Shown here: one piece after another, positions 26,060 through 35,279 of the stretch
Numbering within the stretch: the stretch's first letter is position 1
Layout of the letters: each line of letters opens with the position of its first letter
IMG/VR virus record: IMGVR_UViG_3300046458_000047
Span: 1-61,279 of that record
Direction: 5' to 3' (one strand)
Origin: a virus
Length of the DNA: 61,279 bases
Notes under the pieces: generated by a model
The model's database searches: none
The model's input: only the letters and a program-made list of their open reading frames with translations
Told to the model about the DNA's origin: nothing
Position numbers and translations under genes: made by a program

Positions 26060-27289
26060 CTACATCGGCAACACTTGGCCGGTCTTCGTGTCCAGGCGAA
26101 CAACCCCTTTCCCGGGGGCAGCGGCAGGCCTTGCGGCCGGTGCTACGCCTGGTGCTTGGGTGGTTTGCGTGCCGGGCAAACCGTTGGCCATCGGGTTGGC
26201 CAAGGCGCCTTTGCCGTAGGTTTCCTCGACCATCTGCGTGGCGATCGCGGAGATTTGCTCAGGGCTCATCGTCGGCTTGCCGGCGTAGTCGACGAATTTG
26301 CCGGACATGCTCTGTACCAGCATGCGATGGGCTTCCTGCGGCGAGGCGCCTTTCTTGTACAGCAACCCGGCCGTCGCCCTGGTTTCCAGTTCCTTTTGCT
26401 TGTTCTCCCCCTCCAGTTGCTTGGTCAGGCGAACTTCTGCTTCCTTGTCGCCGGCCTTCTGGTCTTGCAGGGCAGATTGGGCCTTGGCCTTCACCACTTC
26501 CTTGTTGGTGTCGCGCAGCATGCCGTATTGGGCGTCCATGCCTTTCTCGGCGATCTTGGCCGCGCTGGCATCCCGTGCCGTCTGCCGCGCCATGCTCAGC
26601 TCGAAACCTTTGCGCGGGTCAAGGGCGGCAATCCCCAGGTTCAGCATGTCATCGGTGCCGTTGACGGCCTGCGTGAACTCTTGCCCGGTTTCCTTGTTCT
26701 TCAACTTCAGGTTGACGCCCGTGGTGTTGCCGTCCTTGTCCTTGATCAGGTCGTAACCCTCGGCGTGGATACCGTCCTCGTAATACCCGGGGGTGTTGTA
26801 GGTCTTGATCATGTTGTCGGCATAGGCACCGAAGTCGCCCATGCGCCCGGCAATCGTGGCCTTGCTCAAGTGGCCCAATGCGGTGCGGGTGTTCTTGTCC
26901 TGCGTCCACTCGTCCCACTTGTCGGCGGCCGCCATGTTGCCTTGGGCGATGTACGCCTCTTTGATCTTCGGCACGACGTTTTTCATGTACAGCTCGTCCA
27001 TGCTGGGCGCGTTCTTCTCGGCGCCCTTCTTCTGCGCGTCGGCATCGGCGTAGCTGTTGCCGCGTGTGTCGTCGTAGGTCGGCACGGTCATGGTGTCGTC
27101 AGCGTTGGCCTTGCTGCCCACTTGGGTATTGGCGGCGATGTCGTCGGCGCGGGCCTGCTTGGCCGTGTCCAGCCCTTCGGCCATGACGTTGCGCACCTCA
27201 GACTCATCCATCGCCTTGCGAATGTTGGTGCCCAGTTGCAGGCCTTGCGACAGCCCGTTGAAAGCCGCCCCGATCTGAAAACCGTTCAT
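26060..27289 (-). CDS. Virion-associated helical protein, probable internal protein
   Basis: A 409-residue protein starting MNGFQIGAAFNGLSQGLQLG. Almost entirely helical and rich in Ala, Lys, Gln and Asp, with charged coiled-coil stretches (about 250-330). It is encoded between the giant protein and other late genes, the usual place for podovirus internal (ejection) proteins. No catalytic motif seen. The ATG at 27289 has GAGG before it and overlaps the upstream stop (ATGA), which excludes the longer frame to 27442. Confidence 0.65.
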   Translation of the reverse strand: MNGFQIGAAFNGLSQGLQLGTNIRKAMDESEVRNVMAEGLDTAKQARADDIAANTQVGSKANADDTMTVPTYDDTRGNSYADADAQKKGAEKNAPSMDELYMKNVVPKIKEAYIAQGNMAAADKWDEWTQDKNTRTALGHLSKATIAGRMGDFGAYADNMIKTYNTPGYYEDGIHAEGYDLIKDKDGNTTGVNLKLKNKETGQEFTQAVNGTDDMLNLGIAALDPRKGFELSMARQTARDASAAKIAEKGMDAQYGMLRDTNKEVVKAKAQSALQDQKAGDKEAEVRLTKQLEGENKQKELETRATAGLLYKKGASPQEAHRMLVQSMSGKFVDYAGKPTMSPEQISAIATQMVEETYGKGALANPMANGLPGTQTTQAPGVAPAARPAAAPGKGVVRLDTKTGQVLPM

Positions 27290-28656
27290 GTGCTGACCTC
27301 CAAATTGAATAGGGCAATGTGCGGCATCACCGCCTCTCGGATGATGTCCAGCTTCTCCTGGTACACCTGATAGGCCTCGGGGTGCGCGGTGTGTAACCAG
27401 TAGGCGCGGCCTTCGTTCCAGTACGCGGAGCACGTCAGGCAATCGGGTGACGCGGCCAGGTGCTGATAGAAGTCGGGCACAAAGGAGTTCGCCTCCAGGT
27501 ACACGAACACTTCGGCATCGGTCCAGTGCTCCAGCGGAAACAGCAGCTCCACACCGTCATCCAAAGCCCCGGAACGTAGCGGCGACTTCATCCGGTCGGC
27601 GCTCTTCTGCCCGCGAATGATCAGCGTCACGCCGTCAGCCTTCATGCGATCGTGCATAGGCTTCATCAGCGAGTGATAACAGCAGGTGAACCGGTCTTGC
27701 AGGGCGATCGTGCCCCCGGCATCGCGCAGGCCCAACAACGTCGAAGTGGTCGGCATCAGGTCGGACGGCAAGCCATACTCGGCAATCTGCTCTTTCACGC
27801 GCCCGGCAATCTCGACAAAGTGCGGCACCACGGCGCGCACACGATCGACCACCGCCTGAACCTCCGGCACCGGGTCGCCCGTGTTCGTCCAATAGACGGT
27901 CATCCGTGACCAGTGTTGCCGGACCTGTAGCAGCGCCGCGAGCGAGTCCTTGCCCCCGCTGAATTGAAATCCAATGCGCTGGTGCCGATCCAGCACCGCT
28001 TCCATATGTTCGCCCGGCTCCTGCTTGCGGAACTGCGCGATGTACACCAGGGCATCGGGCAAAGACTGCTCGAAGTCCTCAAATTCGCCGGCAAAGTGCG
28101 TCATGTCGCCGTCTTGGAGCACGGTTTTCGTGTGCTCGAAGCCATGGCGCGTAATCACGTCTTCCCATTCGTAGGCCGACATGAAGGTCGCGTAAAACTC
28201 GGGAAACTCCCGGTACTCGGCAATCGACAGGTCGCACACGAACAGCACGCCATCCGGTTTCAGCAGGCGCCGGGCTTCGCTCAAGGCCTGATTGATCGGC
28301 ATCTGACACAGTGCGCTGTTGAACATCACCACGTCGGCGCATTCGCTGGGTAGCTTGTTGCGCGTGAAGTCACCGAGGCAATGCGTGAACGCCTCGCCCA
28401 TGGGCGCATGGCCCAGTTGGTGCTCGCTGATGTTCACCAGGTCAAAGGTCAGGTCGGGGCGTGCGGCATGCATGAGCTTGGCCACCTCCCCCACACCGCA
28501 ACCGGCGTCGATGATGTGCGCGTAGGGCTCGGGGTCCAGCCATTCCAGCAGGTGCGCGACGTGCGCAGCCTGGCTACCGCCCACAAAGCCGGTTTGCAGT
28601 ACCCGAATGCCCTTGCTCAGGGCGAGGTCAGTTGCGTGGTCGATCGCTTCAATCAT
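27286..28656 (-). CDS. Fusion of SAM-methyltransferase and PAPS-reductase-like PP-loop domains
   Basis: A 456-residue two-domain protein. Residues 1-205 form a class I methyltransferase (motif I IIDAGCGVGEVAKL, D50-AGCG; later CADVVMFNSALCQM and LLKPDGVLFVCDLS). Residues about 225-456 form a PAPS-reductase/adenine-nucleotide alpha hydrolase domain with the PP-loop SGGKDS near 234-239 and cysteines in RFTCCYHSL and SPDCLTCSAYW that could hold a cluster or zinc. PAPS-reductase-like genes are known in late regions of related podophages; fused to a methyltransferase it suggests nucleic-acid modification. Overlaps both neighbours by 1-4 bases. Confidence 0.85.
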   Translation of the reverse strand: MIEAIDHATDLALSKGIRVLQTGFVGGSQAAHVAHLLEWLDPEPYAHIIDAGCGVGEVAKLMHAARPDLTFDLVNISEHQLGHAPMGEAFTHCLGDFTRNKLPSECADVVMFNSALCQMPINQALSEARRLLKPDGVLFVCDLSIAEYREFPEFYATFMSAYEWEDVITRHGFEHTKTVLQDGDMTHFAGEFEDFEQSLPDALVYIAQFRKQEPGEHMEAVLDRHQRIGFQFSGGKDSLAALLQVRQHWSRMTVYWTNTGDPVPEVQAVVDRVRAVVPHFVEIAGRVKEQIAEYGLPSDLMPTTSTLLGLRDAGGTIALQDRFTCCYHSLMKPMHDRMKADGVTLIIRGQKSADRMKSPLRSGALDDGVELLFPLEHWTDAEVFVYLEANSFVPDFYQHLAASPDCLTCSAYWNEGRAYWLHTAHPEAYQVYQEKLDIIREAVMPHIALFNLEVST

Positions 28657-29591
28657 CAGTAGGCCACCGCTGCCGCCGAGGCAAGCCCCACGATTCCCGA
28701 CACCGCCGAGGCACTGCCAGAGTTATTCATGTTCGCCGCCGCGAGGTTCTGTTGTCGTTGGTTGGTCAAGGTGTTGGCCTGCCCAGCATAGCCGGCCTGC
28801 GCGCCTTGGAAGCCCTGCGACATGATTTGCGAGTTAGCACGATAGCTGTTGTCGGTGGCCAGTTGGTTGCCGGCCGCCGAGTTGCCGGCGTTCAACCCCA
28901 GCCCGACCTGTTGCGCAGCGGTCGACGTCGCGCCCTTGCCGAAGTTCGCGATGCCTTCGCGCAGCGCCATGCCGGTGGCTTTGACTTGTTCGCGTGCGTT
29001 GTTCTGTGCGCCGGCCGAGGCCAATGCGGTCGACAGGTCGGCATTGCGGTCGACACTGGCATAGCGGCCGCTGTTGGGGTTAATGCCCATGCTCGACATC
29101 TGCCGGGAGTTTTGCTGCGCCGCCTGCGAGGCGTTCGACATGACGTCGGCCTTGGCCGTTGCAGCGGCGGCGGCCTGTGCCTCGGGCGTGTCGTAGGTCA
29201 GCGCATCGTTGACCATGCGGTCTTCGACGGGCTTGAACACCGTGTTGTAACGGTCCCACTCACTGTCTGAGCGGGAGCTGGCCTTGCGCATGTCGGCCAG
29301 TTGCTGGTTGGTGACATCGGCCGTCAGCGCGTCGGTTTTATCCTGGCGCGCTTCGGTTTTGGCGAATGTCTCTTTCGAGAAATTCAGCCAGTCGTCACCG
29401 GTCTTGGCCTGCATAAGCGCGGCCTTGCCGACTTGTGGGTCAGCGGCCGTACCACCACCACCACCGCTGCTCTTACCGAAGCAAATGTGCCGGCCGACTA
29501 CGAGCACCGCCAAGTGCTGATCCAGTTTCGACGGGCGAGTGGGCAGACTGCCAGGCTCCAGCTCGGCCGTATTCCAGAAATCCATAATCAT
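28656..29591 (-). CDS. Ala/Gln/Asn-rich virion protein, probable ejection protein
   Basis: A 311-residue protein (from MIMDFWNTAELEPG). A Gly run near residue 45 is followed by a long helical, Ala/Gln/Asn/Ser-rich body (AAQQNSRQMSSMGINPNSGR and similar) and a small hydrophobic Ala/Val/Gly tail (SAVSGIVGLASAAAVAY). This composition recalls internal podovirus proteins that insert into membranes during DNA ejection. The start at 29591 has GGAG before it and overlaps the previous stop by four bases (ATGA). Confidence 0.65.
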   Translation of the reverse strand: MIMDFWNTAELEPGSLPTRPSKLDQHLAVLVVGRHICFGKSSGGGGGTAADPQVGKAALMQAKTGDDWLNFSKETFAKTEARQDKTDALTADVTNQQLADMRKASSRSDSEWDRYNTVFKPVEDRMVNDALTYDTPEAQAAAAATAKADVMSNASQAAQQNSRQMSSMGINPNSGRYASVDRNADLSTALASAGAQNNAREQVKATGMALREGIANFGKGATSTAAQQVGLGLNAGNSAAGNQLATDNSYRANSQIMSQGFQGAQAGYAGQANTLTNQRQQNLAAANMNNSGSASAVSGIVGLASAAAVAY

Positions 29592-30016
29592 TGGCGATAC
29601 TCCGGGGGAATAAAGCGGCACTCTCGTCTGAGCATGCCGCGAATCTGAATGTCGTCGTCTGGCATCGCTTCCGGACACAAACCTTCCAGCTTGAAGCCCA
29701 GGTGTTCGTTAAAGCGGATCGCGGCCGTCTTCTTCATCGGAATCAGCGCCGTGACGCGGCGCAGATTCAGGTCAATGAACGGATAACCGAACGCCTGTAA
29801 CAGCACGCGCCGGGTCAACCAATGCCCGTCCCCCTCACTGGCGACGTGCATAGCCACGTCCGCTTCCATGAAATTGTCGTAGGCGACCACCGCACGCAGC
29901 ACGCCGTTACTGGTCACGCCGAAGGCCTTGGCGTCCGACTTGAAGCCACTCAGGCCAATGCGCTTGGCGGCCCAGGCCAGCAGGCCCGGTTGGTCGTCGT
30001 ACACAATCTTTATCAT
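29588..30016 (-). CDS. GNAT-family acetyltransferase-like protein
   Basis: A 142-residue protein with the GNAT outline: beta strands around LRAVVAYDNFMEADVAMHVA, a helix WLTRRVLLQAFGYPFIDLNL, then VTALIPMKKTAAIRFNEHLGFKLEG, the typical C-terminal N-x-(A)-R-x-x-x-x-L-G-F-x-x-E motif. Acetyltransferase genes of this kind are common within tail/internal protein clusters of podophages; the substrate is unknown. It is the first gene after a short gap with a 17-bp operator-like motif and a TATACT box. Confidence 0.78.
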   Translation of the reverse strand: MIKIVYDDQPGLLAWAAKRIGLSGFKSDAKAFGVTSNGVLRAVVAYDNFMEADVAMHVASEGDGHWLTRRVLLQAFGYPFIDLNLRRVTALIPMKKTAAIRFNEHLGFKLEGLCPEAMPDDDIQIRGMLRRECRFIPPEYRQ

Positions 30017-30022
30017 GGCGGC

Positions 30023-30039
30023 GTTCCGATTCTAGAACC
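30023..30039 (-). promoter_or_regulatory. 17-bp operator-like motif before the acetyltransferase gene
   Basis: On the minus strand GGTTCTAGAATCGGAAC lies 7 bases before the start at 30016. A TATACT box lies just upstream on the same strand, so the motif covers the probable transcript start. Confidence 0.45.
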
Positions 30040-30063
30040 ATTGGAACGAGTATATAACCAGCG

Positions 30064-30261
30064 TCATTGCAGGGCGATACGCATGGCGTTGATCGCCGCG
30101 TACAGCGCCTGAATGTCTTTCGCCGCGTCTCCCGTGGGAGCGACCGGCAGGTTGTTGACCAGCGCTTTGGCGGCCGCCATGCGCATGGCGTGCTGTTCGA
30201 TGGGGCCGCGATCGCCGTTCAGCACTTCCAGCTTCTGTTTTTCAATGGGCGTCATGGTCAT
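30064..30261 (-). CDS. Small hypothetical late protein
   Basis: A 65-residue, mostly helical protein starting MTMTPIEKQKLEVLNGD, with AGGAG upstream. It ends AAINAMRIALQ. Small proteins of this type sit next to tail-nozzle genes in podophages; the role is unknown. It is four bases behind the stop of the large structural gene. Confidence 0.6.
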   Translation of the reverse strand: MTMTPIEKQKLEVLNGDRGPIEQHAMRMAAAKALVNNLPVAPTGDAAKDIQALYAAINAMRIALQ

Positions 30262-30265
30262 GTCG

Positions 30266-32017
30266 TCACACTCCTGCCAGCTCGCCGCCGGTCGTGGCCA
30301 GCGTTACCTGTGTGATTGCCAGGTTGCCCACCACTTCGATTTCCCACAGTTGATCGAGGAAACCCGACGGCAGACGGGCCATCTTGTTGACCACACCCAC
30401 GGTGGCCACCAGCGTGCGGCCGGCATACACGTTCACCGACACGGTTTGCCCACCGCTCGGCAACGGCAGCATGGCGTCACCGCCCAGCGCGTAGCCATTG
30501 AGGGCCGCACCGTCCAGCTCGCCGCCAATGCTCGGGTCGTCAAACAGCGCATCGTTGTAGGCCTGAATCTGTGCGATCAGCGCTTCCAGCTTCGCTTCTT
30601 CCTCGGGCGTCATGCCCGTGTCGGCCTCCACCAGGATCGCGCCGAAGTTCGTGGGTTTGGGCATCACCACCAACTTCGATTTCCATTGCTGGATCGCGTT
30701 GGGCATTTGCAACGAGTCCCACTCGTACACCACCGCACCCACCAGCATGTAAAGCTGGCCGGTCGGCAGGTCGTAATACAGCGCATCGCCGCGTGCGTTG
30801 GTGCGCAGCAAATACGGCTGTTCGCCGGTCATGTCGATCCTGAAAGTACCGGTGTACTCGTTGTTGGTCAGGTCGGAGTAGTTGAAGGTCGTGAAGTAGC
30901 GGCCGTTGTAGTGCGAGGCCGCCATGTTTGCCGGGTTCAGGCGCAGCCAGTCGTCACGGGAAAACAGGCTGGTACTGAAAATCCGTGCGCCGGCGCTGGT
31001 GACTTGTACCAGGCCATCGCTCGACGGATAGACCACCGTATAGCCCAGGTCGACGATGCCGCGTGCGTTGATACACGGCAGATTTTCTTCAATCCGTTCG
31101 CTGACCATGCTCTCCGGTTCGGTGCCGGTCACGATGTAGGGCGTGCCCTTGGTCGTGACCACCACGGACGAGCCGAAGGCGCCGAGGCCGACAATGGGGT
31201 AATCCATGGTCAGCTTGTAGGCATCCGGCCACGCATGCGGCCGCCACGGCTCGCTAAAGCACAGTTCTTTGCCGTGGAACGCCGCCATCATGCCGTTCGG
31301 CAAGGCGATAAGGCCGGTCAGGTCAGCCGGTGGCGCGGTCCAGCCCACCGAGGGAATGACCTCTTGCAGCGACTCGGGACTGACGTTATCGACAAAGTTG
31401 GTCGTCGAGGCCGGACGTTCAGCAATGAAGTACAGGCTTGTGCCGGTCTTGCCGGTCTGTGCCCGGTAGATACGCTGCAAGGTGATGTTGCGCCCGGCCG
31501 GTGTGGCCGCAAATCCCGACAACGTAACCGTCTGCCCCGGTGTCCAAAACACGTCAGCGCTCGGCGGGCATGGCTCCGATTCTTCGCCGAAAGCCGTCAC
31601 CCAGGTGTACACGTAGATGCGCGTGGTGCCCTGCGCGCCCGGTGTGGCCGTGCCGCTCAAGGTCGCCGTCAGCGCGGTAGGAGGAAATGGCACTGCCAGC
31701 GGGTAGGTGGCACCACCCACCAGCATCTTGGGCGGGCCGTCGCCCATGATGTACAAGCGATCATCCGCCACCGGTCCCGGCACTGCGTACACGTCGCCCG
31801 GCCAGCCCATCCAGGTGGTGCCCCATTTGTAGATGGTTTTGTAGCCACCGGCCGGCACGCTGGGGAACTGGTACTCGGCGTGCATTTCCCGCACAGGCGT
31901 CAGCCCGCCGTCGTCCAACCGCGTGTTATAGGCAATCTGCGCCGCCATGTCGGGCAGCAGGCGCGGGATGATTTTCGGGCTTTCGCCTACAAAGCCAATG
32001 AACTTCAGGGTCGACAT
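30266..32017 (-). CDS. Large beta-rich tail protein, probable nozzle/tubular protein
   Basis: A 583-residue protein (MSTLKFIGFVGESPKIIPRL). Repeated beta-strand-rich segments (YVYTWVTAFGEESEP, GTTRIYVYTW, FSTSLFSRDDWLRL) are like those of podovirus tail nozzle proteins (T7 gp12 or P22 gp10 roles). The N-terminal PKIIPRLLPDMAAQIAYNTRLDDGGL segment is common in such proteins. The C-terminus is variable and may contact fibres. ATG at 32017 follows GGGAA; the longer frame is not supported. Confidence 0.68.
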   Translation of the reverse strand: MSTLKFIGFVGESPKIIPRLLPDMAAQIAYNTRLDDGGLTPVREMHAEYQFPSVPAGGYKTIYKWGTTWMGWPGDVYAVPGPVADDRLYIMGDGPPKMLVGGATYPLAVPFPPTALTATLSGTATPGAQGTTRIYVYTWVTAFGEESEPCPPSADVFWTPGQTVTLSGFAATPAGRNITLQRIYRAQTGKTGTSLYFIAERPASTTNFVDNVSPESLQEVIPSVGWTAPPADLTGLIALPNGMMAAFHGKELCFSEPWRPHAWPDAYKLTMDYPIVGLGAFGSSVVVTTKGTPYIVTGTEPESMVSERIEENLPCINARGIVDLGYTVVYPSSDGLVQVTSAGARIFSTSLFSRDDWLRLNPANMAASHYNGRYFTTFNYSDLTNNEYTGTFRIDMTGEQPYLLRTNARGDALYYDLPTGQLYMLVGAVVYEWDSLQMPNAIQQWKSKLVVMPKPTNFGAILVEADTGMTPEEEAKLEALIAQIQAYNDALFDDPSIGGELDGAALNGYALGGDAMLPLPSGGQTVSVNVYAGRTLVATVGVVNKMARLPSGFLDQLWEIEVVGNLAITQVTLATTGGELAGV

Positions 32018-32027
32018 GAGGCGTTCC

Positions 32028-32543
32028 CTACGGTTGCGTCCAGATGGCTGTCTGCGCCGCAAAGGCCGCCGTCAGGGCTTCCACAAACTCGGCCAAGGTC
32101 ACGTTAACCACCGCGTTGTTCGCCATCACCCATTTGATGGTGGTCCCGGCCGGTTTGCCCCTCAAGATCACGATGGCGCGGGAGATACGGTTCTGGCTGT
32201 CCTCGTCACCGTTGAAGACGTTGCCGGCAAGCGTCGTCACCTGGATCTGCTCCACCAGTCGATCACGGTCAAGGTTTTTCAGGGCGCGGGCGCGCTGTGG
32301 CGATGGCGCGTAAGGACCAATCGCCCCGTGCTCGCCATTGATCAGCGCCTGGTACAGCAATGCCCCGTAAGGGTCGGTGTCGTCAGCGGTCGCGGTGTAC
32401 GGAATCCAGCCGAAAGTCTCATGCTCGATTTCGCAATTGATCGACGCATCGGCGTTGTGAACCGGGTTTCGCACGGCGCGCTCGGGAATGACAGGCGGCG
32501 GCGGCGGATCGTAGGTGGAAAAATCAAGTTCGTCAGTCATCAT
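32028..32543 (-). CDS. DUF4376-type tail fibre accessory protein
   Basis: A 171-residue protein. The first half is Pro-rich (YDPPPPPVIPE). From residue about 85 it follows the DUF4376 pattern: RDRLVEQIQVTTLAGNVFNG, DSQNRISRAI, then IKWVMANNAVVNVTLAEFVE and AAFAAQTAIW. DUF4376 domains are usually found on or next to tail fibres, sometimes as chaperone-like tails. Its place directly after the fibre gene fits. Confidence 0.78.
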   Translation of the reverse strand: MMTDELDFSTYDPPPPPVIPERAVRNPVHNADASINCEIEHETFGWIPYTATADDTDPYGALLYQALINGEHGAIGPYAPSPQRARALKNLDRDRLVEQIQVTTLAGNVFNGDEDSQNRISRAIVILRGKPAGTTIKWVMANNAVVNVTLAEFVEALTAAFAAQTAIWTQP

Positions 32544-32550
32544 TCATTCC

Positions 32551-33714
32551 TTATGCGTAGCGAAGCCAAAGCGAGCTGTAGCCAGACCGGCATTCACCCA
32601 TGGAGCGCCACGAACCGCTTGGGGGGGCAATACCCCCCGCGTTCGAGGTGTCGGTGTAGCGAAGTTCACTGCCCGACAGAACGGCGCCCGCGCCAAGAGT
32701 GCCGCCGTTCAGGTTGCGGCAGAACGCATAGGAGCCCACAGAGCCCACCGGCAAGGCCGCTTGCGCGTTGGTGGCCTTCAGATTGCCGTTGTAGTCGGTC
32801 CAAATCGGGTAGGCGTTGGCGCCAAACGAACCACCACCCACCTTGAGTTGGTTATCCGTGTCAATACCGAAGAAAGCGATGAATGAGCCGAGACGATGGA
32901 GTTCAATCGACGCCGAGGAAAACTGGTTGTTGCCGTTGTCAATCGCCAGTGCTGTTTGATTTTGCTGCGCCGCAGCAATGTTCGGAACGACGGCGCTGGT
33001 GATGCGAGTGGTTTCGCAATTGACGTTGCTCGCAGCCTTCAGCAGAAAGCCGCCGCTATCCCTGCCGTCGAGCAGGTCCGAGTCAGCCGCCTTGCCACCG
33101 ACTGGCAGGTAAGCGGCCGGGGCGAAGTTGCCGGAATGCCAGACAATCCCACCGTTGTAGGTAATAAGCCGCTGATTAACCCAATCGCATTGCAGCGGGA
33201 ACAGCGTGGTCGTGCCGTCGTACTGGAAGATGCGGACGTTACCATCGATCATGTCCATATATCCCGCACGGGTCGGGGTTGAGAAAATCAGCCCCGGCGT
33301 GTCCGTGCCCGATGTAGCGAAGTACAGGTCAGCGTTATGCGTTGAGTTGCTGTTATAAACGGTTGGTCCCTGGAAGGTATTGCTTCCCATCCATTGTTGG
33401 CTAGAGCCAAGCTGCCCAAATTCCGCCATGGCAGCATTGGTCAGGCGCAACTCCACGCGGTCGCCGGCCGCGAAGGCCTGCGCCGCCGTGCCTTCCTGCG
33501 CACGCGCCACCGTGAGGACGTCACCCGACCGCGAAGTACACCGGCAGATTTCCAGCGTGCCGTTGGCCTTGATCAGCGTGACCGGGAACCATTGACTGGC
33601 ACCCGGCGCCGGAAACTTCGCACCCGTGCCGGCCGTGACCGACAACGTGGTCGTGCCGGTGGTCAGCGACGTGGCCAGTTGCGTGGTAGCGTTGTTCGTT
33701 AATACGACTGCCAT
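32551..33714 (-). CDS. Tail fibre protein
   Basis: A 387-residue protein (MAVVLTNNATTQLATSLTTG). The N-terminal 90 residues, with TLSVTAGTGAKFP and LTVARAQEGTAAQAFAAGDRVE, are the common virion-attachment domain of Pseudomonas-type phage tail fibres. The middle carries fibre motifs (VWHSGNFAPAAYLPVGGKAADS, DLLDGRDSGGF). The C-terminal domain starting near LPVGSVGSYAFCRN and ending SSLWLRYA is the likely receptor-binding tip. The ATG at 33714 has GGAG upstream. Confidence 0.85.
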   Translation of the reverse strand: MAVVLTNNATTQLATSLTTGTTTLSVTAGTGAKFPAPGASQWFPVTLIKANGTLEICRCTSRSGDVLTVARAQEGTAAQAFAAGDRVELRLTNAAMAEFGQLGSSQQWMGSNTFQGPTVYNSNSTHNADLYFATSGTDTPGLIFSTPTRAGYMDMIDGNVRIFQYDGTTTLFPLQCDWVNQRLITYNGGIVWHSGNFAPAAYLPVGGKAADSDLLDGRDSGGFLLKAASNVNCETTRITSAVVPNIAAAQQNQTALAIDNGNNQFSSASIELHRLGSFIAFFGIDTDNQLKVGGGSFGANAYPIWTDYNGNLKATNAQAALPVGSVGSYAFCRNLNGGTLGAGAVLSGSELRYTDTSNAGGIAPPSGSWRSMGECRSGYSSLWLRYA

Positions 33715-33715
33715 A

Positions 33716-33991
33716 TCAGCACTCCGTGACCCGAAGGTTAAAGGTGACTTCCTTGACGCGCCCGACATCGGTCGTCGCCGTCACGTTGATTGAATAGGAG
33801 GCGCCGACCACCCCGCCTGACAGCCAGACTTTGACGATCTTGTCGTGGATTTCCACGCCTTCGACCAGGATGTCTGGCGAATCGGCCACGGCTGTGGCCC
33901 CGGTGATGTGGTCGTCATCGGTAAGCCACTTGATAAAGTCGACGTCGTAATCCAGACGGTCGTCGTCGCGCTTGCGCACTGATCCCAGCAT
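33716..33991 (-). CDS. Fibre-tail adaptor protein
   Basis: A 91-residue protein, beta-rich, with KWLTDDDHITGATAVADS and VWLSGGVVGASYSINVTATT, matching the small proteins annotated as phage fibre-tail adaptors. It overlaps the previous gene by one base and is directly before the fibre gene, as expected. Likely links the fibre N-terminus to the tail. Confidence 0.75.
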   Translation of the reverse strand: MLGSVRKRDDDRLDYDVDFIKWLTDDDHITGATAVADSPDILVEGVEIHDKIVKVWLSGGVVGASYSINVTATTDVGRVKEVTFNLRVTEC

Positions 33992-34845
33992 TACAGCGCT
34001 CTCCTGTCTGGCGGCACCAAGAAGCCGCGATGCTCAGCGCCTACGCGCAAGATGCGGATGCTTGGTGCCTCGATGTAATGATCCGGTGGTAGCGCCGGCA
34101 GTCCGTAGGCGTTGTCGACCAACTTGAGCTGAATCGACAGCTCGCCACTGGCGTAGACGTAGTGCCACACCGTCAGCTCGCACTGAACGTGGGTCGACAG
34201 CGGTAGATAGCCGGAAAGCTCAGGATGCGCGCCGAGTCGGCCGGCACCGTCGAGCCGGAGCACCGTGGGGAACTCGGCCGGCGCCGACTGGGCGATCAGG
34301 TTTGCGGTGCCCCACTGCCCGACTTCAATCTGGATGTTGCCCGGTGGGCTTTCGATTTCCAGGCCGTGGCCAACCCAGCCATCGAGCACGCCATCGAGCA
34401 CCACCGGCAAGGTGCCAATGATCTGTTGGCCCTTGGCGATATGCAGGTCCAGCACGCCTTCCAGTTGCACGGTGAAGGTGGCACTGATGGGCGGAACCAC
34501 TACGATGTCGCCGTCCAGCCCCACCACGACGTCAGCTTGGCCGACGATCATGCCCCAACGAATCAGGTCGCCTTGCAGCGTCAACACCGTGTCGGACTGT
34601 CCAATCAGCGTCACGCCGATCATCAGCACGCCACTCGCCGCGCTGTCGATGGTGGCGGTGCCTTCCAGCGCCGCCAGCATGTTCAGGTCGCCGAGTGTGT
34701 CCAGGTGCAACGGGAACGCGCCTTGCCCCACGATGCCGTTGGCGATGCTGCCGTCCAGCCCGAGGGCGAGCGCAACCACCTCATCGCCCATCAGGACTTG
34801 AGGATCACCATTGAGCACGCCGCCATCGAGGGCAAAGCGGTTCAT
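33991..34845 (-). CDS. Beta-rich structural protein with repeats
   Basis: A 284-residue protein starting MNRFALDGGVLNGDPQVLM. Residues 1-180 consist of degenerate repeats of about 25-35 residues built around L.G/LDG.L/I and VGQ (LNMLAALEGTATI, TVLTLQGDL, VVVGLDGDIVV, LPVVLDGVLD), suggesting a repetitive beta fold. The C-terminal 90 residues are separate (CELTVWHYVYASGELSIQLK). Not recognised; by position a tail or decoration component. Confidence 0.6.
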   Translation of the reverse strand: MNRFALDGGVLNGDPQVLMGDEVVALALGLDGSIANGIVGQGAFPLHLDTLGDLNMLAALEGTATIDSAASGVLMIGVTLIGQSDTVLTLQGDLIRWGMIVGQADVVVGLDGDIVVVPPISATFTVQLEGVLDLHIAKGQQIIGTLPVVLDGVLDGWVGHGLEIESPPGNIQIEVGQWGTANLIAQSAPAEFPTVLRLDGAGRLGAHPELSGYLPLSTHVQCELTVWHYVYASGELSIQLKLVDNAYGLPALPPDHYIEAPSIRILRVGAEHRGFLVPPDRRAL

Positions 34846-35268
34846 TTAGAGCACCTGGCCCGTCAGTTTCTGCACGTCGACCACGAACACATCGCCCGGG
34901 TTGATCGTGCGGGCCGACGCCAAGGGCGCATACACCAGGGCATTACCGGCCGTCTCCGCGTCCCAGATGCTGAAGTGGGTCACGGTCAAGGCCGCTGCGC
35001 CGTTGTACATGGCGTACAGCAGTTGCAAGGAGTTCTTGCACACGCCGTTGGCCGGTGCGGTCCATGCGGCGTTCTGTGCCCCACCTTTCGCGGCGTCTTG
35101 GCGTGCGTAGGTCGACCACACAGCGGCCGCCACTTCATTCAGCGCGCCGGTTTCACCAGGGTCAGCCGTGTGCAAGGCCACGTAGGTCTTGAGCGGCGAC
35201 GTGTATGGCGTGTTGCGGTAGATGTGGTCGGCCAGCTTGTTTTCGAGGTAGTCAGTTGCTGCGGACAT
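34846..35268 (-). CDS. Gp80-like phage tail fibre-associated protein
   Basis: A 140-residue protein: MSAATDYLENKLADHIYRNT, then TYVALHTADPGETG, and a C-terminal THFSIWDAETAGNALVYAPL. These are the landmarks of the small phage proteins often named tail fibre protein Gp80, found in many dsDNA phages. It sits one base behind the beta-rich structural gene. A head-tail or fibre-base role is likely; not enzymatic. Confidence 0.75.
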   Translation of the reverse strand: MSAATDYLENKLADHIYRNTPYTSPLKTYVALHTADPGETGALNEVAAAVWSTYARQDAAKGGAQNAAWTAPANGVCKNSLQLLYAMYNGAAALTVTHFSIWDAETAGNALVYAPLASARTINPGDVFVVDVQKLTGQVL

Positions 35269-35279
35269 ATCGGCACTCC

